Of a stretch of 64,000 nucleotides of DNA, positions 16,579 through 23,562 are shown one piece after another. A program made the position numbers and the translations under genes. Each line of letters opens with the position of its first letter. Positions within the stretch are counted from its first letter, which is position 1. The stretch spans positions 1 to 64,000 of the forward strand of contig CBDBED010000003.1 of the NCBI GenBank assembly GCA_965204245.1. The letters are read 5' to 3'. The stretch comes from JAAXIE01 sp965204245. Its GTDB lineage: Bacteria > Chloroflexota > Dehalococcoidia > Lucifugimonadales > JAAXIE01. The notes beneath the pieces were generated by a model. The model ran no database searches, was not told the DNA's origin, and saw nothing but the letters and a program-made list of their open reading frames with translations.

Positions 16579-17034
16579 TTCCTACATTCCTCCTCCTCAC
16601 TCACTGCCATACTTTCCCTCTCTTCGCCATGACATTTCCCTATCGACGGCCTCCCTGCTCATCGTTATCATATGGACATGCGTTCCTACATCATCGCAGG
16701 AACTCAGTTTTGCAATAACGCGTCATGTGCGATTCAATCATCACGAATCATGATAGTCCTGTCCCCCGTGGGTCAGGACGCGAATGTCTCGCATTGCTAT
16801 GTCAAATCGTATCTGAACAAGAGCCGGATGAGACAAATGAGACACTTTCCACATACGAAAGTGCTTTTTCCAGCTACGAATGGTGTCTCACCCACCCGCG
16901 ATTCAAAGCTATACGACCCCATTTTCAGAGACAGCTTTGAAACAACTCCGGACGCCATGTCACATCATGAAATGTGATGCTTCGACACCAACACCGCTCC
17001 TACCCGAATATCACATCTACCGAGGAGAAATGCC
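16579..17034. other. Non-coding region with inverted repeat-unit remnant
   Basis: About 455 bp, AT-richer than its surroundings, between the hsp20 terminator and the BenD-like SDR. It includes the degenerate word-repeat copy at 16786-16889. Short open frames here have no ribosome-binding sites and no recognisable protein features. Immediately before the SDR there is a normal GAGGAG ribosome-binding site. Confidence 0.6.
16786..16889 (-). repeat. Degenerate inverted copy of the covarying-word repeat
   Basis: Read on the minus strand from 16889: GAGAC, 7 nt, GTAGCTG (16877-16871), 14 nt, GTATGTG (16856-16850), 6 nt, GTCTC, 4 nt, GTCTC (16834-16830). These spacings equal those of the intact copies. 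The leading CAGATA and the later GTATCTG/GTAGCTG boxes are not in register. Instead a GTATCTG on the plus strand (16809-16815) lies 14 nt from the GAGAC pair, and another GTCTC is at 16786. It looks like a rearranged or decayed copy. Confidence 0.6.
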
Positions 17035-17868
17035 ATGACTGACTCACTCGACCCACGCGCAGCCGGAGCCAAGAGGCTGCGCGACAAGGTATGCATCGTC
17101 ACCGGCGCGGGCCAGGGCATCGGGCGCGCCACTGCCCGTAGGCTGGGTGAGGAGGGCGGCAAGATAGTCGTCGCCGAGCGCGTCGATGAGAGCGCCACCC
17201 GCACCACTGTCGAACTACGCGAGGCTGGCGTGGACGCTACCAAGGTGCTGGCTGATGTGGGCACCTTTGACGGCGCTGAGGCCATGGTGCGGGAGGCCAT
17301 GGCTGCTTATGGCCGGGTCGATGTGCTGGTGAACAACGTGGGTGGCACCATCTGGATGCAGCCCTATCACAAGTACACTCCCGAGCAGGTCAACCTCGAA
17401 CTGGAGCGCACCCTCTACCCCACCATGTGGTGCTGCCTTGCCGTGCTGCCGGTGATGATGGAGCAGGGATCAGGTTCCATCGTGAACCTTGGCTCCCAGT
17501 CACCCCGAGGCCTTCACCGCCTGCCTTACGCTGTGGGCAAGGGAGGCATCTTCGCACTCACCAAGGTGCTTTCCATGGAATACGGCCAGTACGGCATACG
17601 GGTGAACACAGTTTCGCCCGGCGGTACAGCAGTACCCGACCGCATCACCCCGCGCACTGCCTTGGGTGGCGGCTTGTTCGCCGATGAGCCGGACAACGAG
17701 GAGTACGCCGAATACCGTTCCCAGATGCTGGAGGACATCCGCAACCAGCAGTCCATCCGGCGACCCGGCAACCCCGAAGAGCAGGCGTCGACGATCGCGT
17801 TCCTTGCCTCGGACGACGCCTCGTTCATCACCGGGCAGGTAATCAATTGCAGTGGTGGTCAGAGTTAG
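17035..17868 (+). CDS. SDR oxidoreductase, BenD-like (dihydroxycyclohexadiene carboxylate dehydrogenase family)
   Basis: A 277-residue short-chain dehydrogenase with TGAGQGIG, LVNNVGG, GSIVNLGSQSPRG and the catalytic YAVGKGGIFAL (YxxxK). The signature LVNNVGGTIWMQPYHKY followed by LYPTMWCCLAVLP is characteristic of 1,6-dihydroxycyclohexa-2,4-diene-1-carboxylate dehydrogenase (BenD), which re-aromatises the benzoate dioxygenase product to catechol. No benABC dioxygenase genes are in the window, so the substrate may differ. GAGGAG is seven bases before the ATG. The C-terminal INCSGGQS is the usual SDR ending. SDR assignment is certain and BenD-like is probable. Confidence 0.8.
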   Translation: MTDSLDPRAAGAKRLRDKVCIVTGAGQGIGRATARRLGEEGGKIVVAERVDESATRTTVELREAGVDATKVLADVGTFDGAEAMVREAMAAYGRVDVLVNNVGGTIWMQPYHKYTPEQVNLELERTLYPTMWCCLAVLPVMMEQGSGSIVNLGSQSPRGLHRLPYAVGKGGIFALTKVLSMEYGQYGIRVNTVSPGGTAVPDRITPRTALGGGLFADEPDNEEYAEYRSQMLEDIRNQQSIRRPGNPEEQASTIAFLASDDASFITGQVINCSGGQS

Positions 17869-17971
17869 GTGTGCAACCGCTCCGCCCGGTGTGCCTTGCT
17901 ACACGATTCTTGGGATTCGCCCATGTGCATGGCAGAATAATGGAACGCTACGCACAGGAGGAACCCAGGAG

Positions 17972-18694
17972 ATGACCAAGAACGGCTATCAACCCATGCC
18001 GTGCGAAGGAGTGTTGGCTCGGAACCTCAATCTGTCGCGCGAAGTCTTATTGGAAAGGATTGCACCGTTCTTGGAAGAAAAAACATTCTCCTACATTGTT
18101 GCGTCGGTCGAATGGCATGATGGTGTCCTTTGCCAAACGGCCACAGCACCCAATTTTCAGGGGGACGTGATTTCGCTCTGCACATGCAAGCACCAAGATA
18201 GAACGCGTTCGGCCATGAAGTCGGGAGAGATTCAGTGGATTGCTGGGTATACCAGTAGCACACTACCTTGTGGCTCCAAGTTATTCTACCTGATAAGAGT
18301 TGCGTATAGGTTTGAGTCCCAGCAGGAAATGTGGTTCTCCGATTCGATTCCCGATGAGACGAAGAAGGCAAAAGCCGCTGATGAGCAGAATTTTGGGGAC
18401 TTCTATCGACCGAAAGGGTGGTCAGGCGATCCCTACGACCCTGAAAACTACTTTCAGCCGTGCGCGAGTCACGACCATTGTGGTGATTGGCATGCTGATG
18501 TCGATTACCTCCGCTATGGCCGAAGACCTGCAATTCTCGTTGGTGACCCCGACTATAGTTTCCTATGGGACGAGCCCGTCATACCATCTCCTTTCAAACC
18601 TCAACGCGCGCTGAAGGGAACAACTTTAAGAGGGTTGTTCTCTTCAGCGAGTCGTCCCTGCCCTTCCCTCATGACAGTAGAAGCAGGCAACTGA
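17972..18694 (+). CDS. Unassigned protein, possible Nmad2-like (nucleotide-modification-associated) domain
   Basis: A 240-residue soluble protein with no match I can name firmly. Visible features: a helical start (NLNLSREVLLERIAPFLEE), a strand FSYIVASVEWHDGVL, Cys-containing VISLCTCKHQDRTRSAMKSG and IQWIAGYTSSTLPCGSKLFY. Later come GDFYRPKGW, HDHCGDWHADVDYLRYGRRP, AILVGDPDYSFLW and EPVIP. The order (CTCK..R..A, GDWIxG-like, final DRVLIS-DFxYxG-like strand) recalls Nmad2 domains found beside modified-base and phage-defence genes, but the match is by memory and weak. The ATG at 17972 has AGGAGG ten bases upstream. Base composition looks lower in GC than its neighbours, suggesting recent acquisition. 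A Uma2 gene starts 48 bp downstream. Confidence 0.5.
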   Translation: MTKNGYQPMPCEGVLARNLNLSREVLLERIAPFLEEKTFSYIVASVEWHDGVLCQTATAPNFQGDVISLCTCKHQDRTRSAMKSGEIQWIAGYTSSTLPCGSKLFYLIRVAYRFESQQEMWFSDSIPDETKKAKAADEQNFGDFYRPKGWSGDPYDPENYFQPCASHDHCGDWHADVDYLRYGRRPAILVGDPDYSFLWDEPVIPSPFKPQRALKGTTLRGLFSSASRPCPSLMTVEAGN

Positions 18695-18742
18695 TAACAT
18701 AGTCTCGTCGGCCATAAACAATGCCGTTGAAAGGCCCACCAA

Positions 18743-19459
18743 ATGGCAGCCACGAAAGTCATCACCAACGCTTGGAAAGAGCGAACCCTGCCGGACATCT
18801 TCTATGAAGAACCGGAACGCGCCGAGGACGGCATGCAGCAAGACCTGCCCATACAGCGCATCACCCATCTCCTGCGGGAACGTTATGAAGACCAGCCCGA
18901 TGTGTTCATATCCGGCGTAGTCTTCGTCTCCTACGACATCACCGATGGCAACCGGCGGGTGGGCCCCGACCTCTTCATCGCCTTCGATGTGGATAGTCTT
19001 GGGATACGGGAGAACCTGCCCAACTTCTGGATATGGGAGACGGGGAAGGCCCCGGACTTCGTGATGGAAGTGGCGAGCAAAAGCACCGCGCAGAACGACC
19101 TTGGCAGAAAGCGTGAGATATACGAGCGGCTGGAAATCGCGGAGTATTGGCGGTTTGACCCGACGGGGGGCGACCTCTACGGCAAGCCGGTCGCGGGTGA
19201 GCGGCTGGTTGGGGGCAGGTATGCGGAGTATCCCCTGGAGTTGGGCGACGACGGCTCGGTGCGTGGATACAGCGAATTGCTGGGCGTAGTGTTCTGCTGG
19301 GACGGTGAGGCCTTCGACGTGCTGGACCCGGCAACGGGCCTGACAATAGACAAGCGTGTCGCCGAGCAGGCCCGCGCCGATGCTGCCGAAGCCCGCGCCG
19401 ACGGTGCAGAAGCCCGCGTCCGGCAACTGGAAGAAGAGCTCCGCCGCCAGCAGAGCTAG
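18743..19459 (+). CDS. Uma2-family (DUF820) restriction-endonuclease-fold protein with C-terminal coiled coil
   Basis: A 238-residue Uma2-family protein, paralogous to the gene at 11159-11935. Shared features are an N-terminal EDGMQQDLPIQ, RRVGPDLFIAFDV, PDFVMEVASKSTAQNDLGRK, IYERLEIAEYWRFDP and a charged C-terminal heptad region (AEARADGAEARVRQLEEELR). The PD-(D/E)xK residues Asp, Glu and Lys appear intact. It immediately follows the unassigned gene at 17972 on the same strand. The ribosome-binding site is weak (GAAAGG). Nucleic-acid cleavage is predicted from fold only. Some Uma2 genes move with transposons, but no transposase is seen here. Confidence 0.82.
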   Translation: MAATKVITNAWKERTLPDIFYEEPERAEDGMQQDLPIQRITHLLRERYEDQPDVFISGVVFVSYDITDGNRRVGPDLFIAFDVDSLGIRENLPNFWIWETGKAPDFVMEVASKSTAQNDLGRKREIYERLEIAEYWRFDPTGGDLYGKPVAGERLVGGRYAEYPLELGDDGSVRGYSELLGVVFCWDGEAFDVLDPATGLTIDKRVAEQARADAAEARADGAEARVRQLEEELRRQQS

Positions 19460-19476
19460 CCCTTAAGCTGTATACG

Positions 19477-20532
19477 CTACCCCTCGTAGGCGTAGCTGTA
19501 GCTGGGGCTCACCACACGGCCTCCATCGACGATGAGGTAGTCGCGGTCAATGGGGTTTCCGTCGAAGAAAGCGGTGAGGCACTCCCGGATTCCGTTGGCG
19601 TACCGCCGCTGTGCTTCCAGTGATGTCCCCGAGGTGTGAGGGGTCAGAGCGTGGTTCGGCATGTTGCGCCATGGATGGTCTGCGGGGGCAGGCTGGGGAT
19701 ACCAGACGTCTCCTGCATAGCCAGCGAGATGCCCGCTCTCCATCACTTCCACGAGAGCATCGGTGTCCACGATGCGCCCTCGCGCGGTGTTCACCAAGTA
19801 GGAGCCCTGCTTCATGCTCCCCAGCAGACGCCGGTCGAAGAGCCTGTCGGTGGTCGGAGTCAATGGGATGTTGATGCTGACCACGTCACAGGCTGACACC
19901 AAGGGTTCCAGGGCCATATAACGCGCCCCCAGCACCTGTTCCTCGGAAGTGGAGAGACGGCGGTAGTCGAAATAATACTGGGTGACGTCGAAGGGCTTGA
20001 GGCGGGCGGCGACCCGCTGTCCGATGCGTCCCATGCCCACTATGCCCACCGTCTTGTCCTCCAAGTCGTGGGAACGGGAGGCAATGGCCCCGATGTCCCA
20101 CCGGCCTTCGATTACGGAGAAATAGGCAGGGATGTAATTTCGGACCAAAGTGAGTATCTGCATCACCACGTGTTCGGCGACGCTGACCACGTTGCTGCCC
20201 GTAATCTCAGCCACCGTGATATTCCGCTCGGCAGCGGCCGCTAGGTCATAGTGGTCCGAGCCCACGCCCGCGGTCAGCAGCAGCTTGAGGTTGGGTGCCC
20301 GCTCGATGCGGTCCCGCCTTACGTAGGCAGGCCAGAAAGGAGTGGCGATGATCACGTCGGCATCGGGCAGGTGGCTGTCCAGTTCCGCTTGTGCGTCGGT
20401 CGTAGCTACCAAGGTATGTCCCCGCGACTCTACCATCTCCCTCAGGCCGAGGGCGTTTTCCGCGCATCCCAGCAGTTCGGGGGTGCTTTGGGCATTGGGG
20501 CCACCCGGATAGAGGACTGCTACAACTTTCAT
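19477..20532 (-). CDS. NAD-dependent formate dehydrogenase-like D-2-hydroxyacid dehydrogenase
   Basis: A 351-residue protein of the D-2-hydroxyacid dehydrogenase superfamily with the specific signature of NAD+-dependent formate dehydrogenase (formate + NAD+ to CO2 + NADH). ATPFWPAYV matches the substrate-site PFWPAY. AGVGSDHYDL, GSNVVSVAEHVV (catalytic Asn), GIVGMGRIGQ (NAD site), NTARGR (Arg), VWYPQPAPADHPW (Gln) and LTPHTSGTS (His) complete the known active-site set. Glyoxylate and phosphoglycerate dehydrogenases lack the PQPAP-DHPW and PHxSGTS blocks. A GAGGGAA site precedes the ATG. Monocistronic. It would supply NADH from formate or C1 oxidation in the cytosol. Confidence 0.8.
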   Translation of the reverse strand: MKVVAVLYPGGPNAQSTPELLGCAENALGLREMVESRGHTLVATTDAQAELDSHLPDADVIIATPFWPAYVRRDRIERAPNLKLLLTAGVGSDHYDLAAAAERNITVAEITGSNVVSVAEHVVMQILTLVRNYIPAYFSVIEGRWDIGAIASRSHDLEDKTVGIVGMGRIGQRVAARLKPFDVTQYYFDYRRLSTSEEQVLGARYMALEPLVSACDVVSINIPLTPTTDRLFDRRLLGSMKQGSYLVNTARGRIVDTDALVEVMESGHLAGYAGDVWYPQPAPADHPWRNMPNHALTPHTSGTSLEAQRRYANGIRECLTAFFDGNPIDRDYLIVDGGRVVSPSYSYAYEG

Positions 20533-20759
20533 GGCCTATTCCCTCGATGCCTTTCAACGGATTACCCCAACGGCCAAAGGATTCGTAAAGAGTGGGGCAC
20601 GCGTACGGTATATTCGCCGTAATTGCAGTGTCAATCCACAGAAAGGTCCAAAAGCGGAATGTTGTCGATTGACAGCCCCTTCCCCCAAAGTTATCTTGCG
20701 CCCGTGCTGATACCGGTCCAGGGGGCCTGTGCAGCCTTTGTCCGGGGAGGAAGTTCGCC

Positions 20760-21725
20760 ATGATGATGAACGAGGAACGCTTCTTTGGGCCGGTCACCGT
20801 CCGGTCACGATTCATGCTGGAGGTAGCTAGCGAGCTTGCGGCCATGCCAGAATGGCCCCACAAGCAAGTAAAACTGAGTATGCGAGACCAGGTCGGGGGT
20901 GACTGGGCAATAACGTTGCTGGCCAGTGATAGCCCGGCGGGTCTGCCCAGTGTGATCAATGGGGAAGCGCAGGTTGCGATCCTCAACCCCAGCGTGGTGC
21001 TGGCTCTGGCGTCGCGGGGCACGGGGCCGTTCAAGGAGCCTGCTGATCTGCGGGCCATCACCGTGATCCACTCCTATGACCAACTGGCCTTTGTGGTGGC
21101 AGGCTCAACGGGTGTGAACTCGCTGGCGGACATCAGGGACCGGCGCCTGCCGTTGCGGGTGTCTCTCCGGGGGCAAGCCGACCACTCGGTGCATATGGTG
21201 GTGGACGAGGTGCTTGCAGCCTACGGTTGCTCGTTGGACGACATGGTCAGTTGGGGAGCGCAGATTGAGTACCACCCAGGTGTCAACGACATACTGGGCA
21301 AGGTGGACAAGGTGGAGCGGGGCGAACTGGATGCCATCTTCGATGAGGGCATCATGGCTTGGATCGACAAGGGCTTGGGCATTGGGATGCACTGCCTTCC
21401 CTTGGAGGAGGACATCCTGCAGAAGCTGGAGGCGATGGGCTTCCGGAGGGGGACTATCGAGAAGAGGTTGTACTCTGGGCTGACGGAGGATGTGCCTGCC
21501 CTCGATTTCAGCGGGTTCACTGTGTACACGCGTGCCGACGTACCCGACCAAGCGGTACGGAGCATCTGCCAAGCCTTGGAAGTGCGGAAGGACCGCATAC
21601 CACGGGACTCGGGCCCGGGGCCCCTGCCCCTGCACGAGATGTGCATGGACATGCCGGGCGGACCGTTGACCATTCCGCTGCACCCGGCAGCGGAGCAGTT
21701 CTGGCGGGAGCGGGGATACATATAG
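20760..21725 (+). CDS. TAXI-family (TRAP-associated) substrate-binding-like protein without signal peptide
   Basis: A 321-residue two-lobed periplasmic-binding-protein fold related to TAXI/NMT1-type solute receptors. It contains GDWAITLLA, QVAILNPSVVLALA, LRAITVIHSYDQLAFVVAG, SLADIRDRRLPLRVSLRGQ, a second lobe beginning GCSLDDMVSWG and IFDEGIMAWIDKGLG. The N terminus (MMMNEERFFGPVTVRS) is polar, with no signal peptide or lipobox. The protein is therefore either cytosolic or mis-started, but GGGAGG stands at a normal distance from this ATG. No TRAP membrane genes are adjacent. The SDR gene follows 51 bp later. A sensor or enzyme-like role on a small carboxylate is possible; unproven. Confidence 0.65.
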   Translation: MMMNEERFFGPVTVRSRFMLEVASELAAMPEWPHKQVKLSMRDQVGGDWAITLLASDSPAGLPSVINGEAQVAILNPSVVLALASRGTGPFKEPADLRAITVIHSYDQLAFVVAGSTGVNSLADIRDRRLPLRVSLRGQADHSVHMVVDEVLAAYGCSLDDMVSWGAQIEYHPGVNDILGKVDKVERGELDAIFDEGIMAWIDKGLGIGMHCLPLEEDILQKLEAMGFRRGTIEKRLYSGLTEDVPALDFSGFTVYTRADVPDQAVRSICQALEVRKDRIPRDSGPGPLPLHEMCMDMPGGPLTIPLHPAAEQFWRERGYI

Positions 21726-21776
21726 AAAACCCGCTTTTCAGAGGGAATAGATAGTAGAGAGACAGGGAGGCGAGCC

Positions 21777-22625
21777 ATGCAAGACAGGCCTCTTCAGGGC
21801 AAGGTGGCGATGGTCACAGGCGCGGGCAGCAACATCGGACTGGGTCAGTCCATGACTTTGGCGTTGGTACGTGCTGGAGCGCGCGTTGCGATGGTGGATA
21901 TCGATGAGGACGCACTGATGACCACGGCCAACGATATGCGGGAAATCGGTGGAGACGACGCCGTGATGACCTTGGTGGGCGATGTCTCCAGTGCCGACAG
22001 CACGTCCAGCATGGTGGAGCAGGCCATCGACCAGATGGGTGGCGTCGACATCCTGATCAACAATGCTGGCACCAACCCATGGCGGTCCGGCTTGGGAGCA
22101 GGTATGGCGGCCAACTTCTGGGAGGTGTCTCCGGAAGCATGGAACAGGGTGATTTCGGTGAATTTCACCGGGCCCTTTCTGATGGCGCGGGCCGTGGTAG
22201 AGCACATGATTGGCCGTGGCTGGGGACGGATTATCGGCGTTACCACCAGCATGGACACCATGTACCGTGAGAAGGGTTCGCCCTATGGCCCATCCAAGGC
22301 AGGGCATGAGGCCTTCATCGCCACAATCGCCCAAGAGTTGGAAGGCACCGGGGTTACGGCCAACGTGCTCGTTCCGGGCGGGATGGCCAGCACCAATCTG
22401 ATTGCTCCCGGCGGGCCGGAGCGCGATGCCATGATCCAGCCGGTGGTGATGCAGGCCCCCGTGGTATGGCTAGCTTCCGAGGCGTCCAACGGCATTAACG
22501 GCCGCCGCTTCATCGCCTTCGACTGGGATGAGTCGCTACCGTTGGAGGAGCGTATCGAGAAAGCAGGGGCGCCGGCGGCTTGGCCTCAACTGGGACAGCA
22601 GTCGAGGCGTCCGCCGGGAGGCTGA
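21777..22625 (+). CDS. SDR-family oxidoreductase
   Basis: A 282-residue short-chain dehydrogenase. The nucleotide motif TGAGSNIGLGQSM is a slightly extended version of TGxxxGxG. ILINNAGTNPW, IIGVTTSMDT and SPYGPSKAGHEAF (YxxxK) complete the catalytic set. MVDIDEDAL places an Asp after strand 2, suggesting NAD. GGGAGG precedes the ATG. It shares a strand with the TAXI-like gene and is likely cotranscribed. The long C-terminal extension after FIAFDWDESL is proline- and glycine-rich. Substrate unknown. Confidence 0.85.
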   Translation: MQDRPLQGKVAMVTGAGSNIGLGQSMTLALVRAGARVAMVDIDEDALMTTANDMREIGGDDAVMTLVGDVSSADSTSSMVEQAIDQMGGVDILINNAGTNPWRSGLGAGMAANFWEVSPEAWNRVISVNFTGPFLMARAVVEHMIGRGWGRIIGVTTSMDTMYREKGSPYGPSKAGHEAFIATIAQELEGTGVTANVLVPGGMASTNLIAPGGPERDAMIQPVVMQAPVVWLASEASNGINGRRFIAFDWDESLPLEERIEKAGAPAAWPQLGQQSRRPPGG

Positions 22626-22640
22626 GGTAATTTCTTCTTG

Positions 22641-22680
22641 GGCTATCGGATGGGCGGCCGTCCAGGCCTATTCGATAGCC
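22641..22680. terminator. Inverted repeat between convergent SDR and RidA genes
   Basis: GGCTATCG (22641-22648) and CGATAGCC (22673-22680) form a perfect 8-bp stem that spans the RidA stop codon. There is no good U-run on either side, so termination is only possible. Confidence 0.35.
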
Positions 22681-23123
22681 ACGACCATCTCTATCTCGAT
22701 GCAGGCGTTTCCGGCGGGGCAGTCTATGCCGACGGCAGACCGGGCATGGCGGCCCTGCTCGCCGTAGAGTTCGTAGAGGAGGTCAGACGCGCCGTCTGAG
22801 ACTTCCGAGGTCTGGTAGAAACCTTCGGCGGTGTTGACCATGCACAGCAGCTTGATGACCTGGGTGACGCGGTCCAAGTCTCCTATGAAGTTCTTGAGTT
22901 CGTTGAGCAGGTTCACGCAAGCCTGTCGGGCACCTTCATAACCCTGCTCCAAGGTCAGGTCGCTGCCCACCTTGCCGTTGACTCTGCTGCCGTCGGCATA
23001 GACCGGGGTGCGGCCCGACAGGTACACCAAGTCTCCGTGTTGAAGGGCAGCAACCCGGTTGGTTCTTTGCACCAAGGCCCCGGGCTTCAGGCCCATCTCT
23101 TCCATTCGTTGCTCTACCTTCAT
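22668..23123 (-). CDS. RidA/YjgF/YER057c/UK114-family protein
   Basis: A 151-residue RidA-fold protein. Key blocks are DLVYLSGRTPV, LEQGYEGARQACVNLLNELK, VTQVIKLLCMVNTAEGF and the C-terminal RSAVGIDCPAGNACIEIEMVVAIE, which keeps the Arg and Glu of the RidA active cleft. RidA proteins trim reactive enamine/imine intermediates; other branches act in pathway-specific deamination. GGAGGAG precedes the ATG. It heads toward the convergent SDR and lies downstream of the cupin and amidohydrolase on the same strand, probably one transcript (24675 to 22668). Confidence 0.85.
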   Translation of the reverse strand: MKVEQRMEEMGLKPGALVQRTNRVAALQHGDLVYLSGRTPVYADGSRVNGKVGSDLTLEQGYEGARQACVNLLNELKNFIGDLDRVTQVIKLLCMVNTAEGFYQTSEVSDGASDLLYELYGEQGRHARSAVGIDCPAGNACIEIEMVVAIE

Positions 23124-23168
23124 CAGTACTCCTCCCTTGATTGACTTGGTCGGTGTTCTTGAAACCGA

Positions 23169-23495
23169 TTATGCACGGGAACGTCTTGCAGGAGCGAAGA
23201 CTACTAGGAGAGTCAGTCGCTCCAGGATGGAGTGGAAACGGTGCTGGATCCCGGTCTCGACGAACACGATGGAACCGGGACTGAGTGTGCGGTCTTCCTC
23301 TCCAACCCGGATTCGGCCCCTGCCGTCGAGGACGTAGTATATTTCGTCTTCCGTATGCGGCCTCTGCGGGTCCGGCGCTCCAGCTTCCAGTTCGTAGATC
23401 CCAGCACTCAAAGTCCCGACGTTGAGGAACTCCAGAAAAAGCTGGTCGGAACCGCGGCGCTGCTCCAAGAGGTGAGATAGCTCGAACAATTCCAT
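23169..23495 (-). CDS. Small cupin_2-domain protein
   Basis: A 108-residue single-domain cupin. Cupin motif 1 reads HTEDEIYYVLDGRGRI and motif 2 SPGSIVFVETGIQHRFHS, with metal-ligand His, Glu and His present. Such small cupins are dioxygenase-like, isomerase or sensor domains. The ATG at 23495 is chosen for AGGAGG just upstream; the frame runs further upstream without a signal. It sits between RidA and the amidohydrolase on the same strand, so it likely processes or senses the same small-molecule class; inference. Confidence 0.78.
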   Translation of the reverse strand: MELFELSHLLEQRRGSDQLFLEFLNVGTLSAGIYELEAGAPDPQRPHTEDEIYYVLDGRGRIRVGEEDRTLSPGSIVFVETGIQHRFHSILERLTLLVVFAPARRSRA

Positions 23496-23562
23496 GCTTT
23501 CAACCTCCTGGAGCGTAGGGGTGGTTATGGCCGTTCTCGAACCCGGACGGTAGCCTATGGGT

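Noticed and set aside
16672..16977. Plus-strand frame of 101 codons between hsp20 and the SDR
   Set aside because: No ribosome-binding site, no recognisable motif, and it overlaps the degenerate repeat copy.
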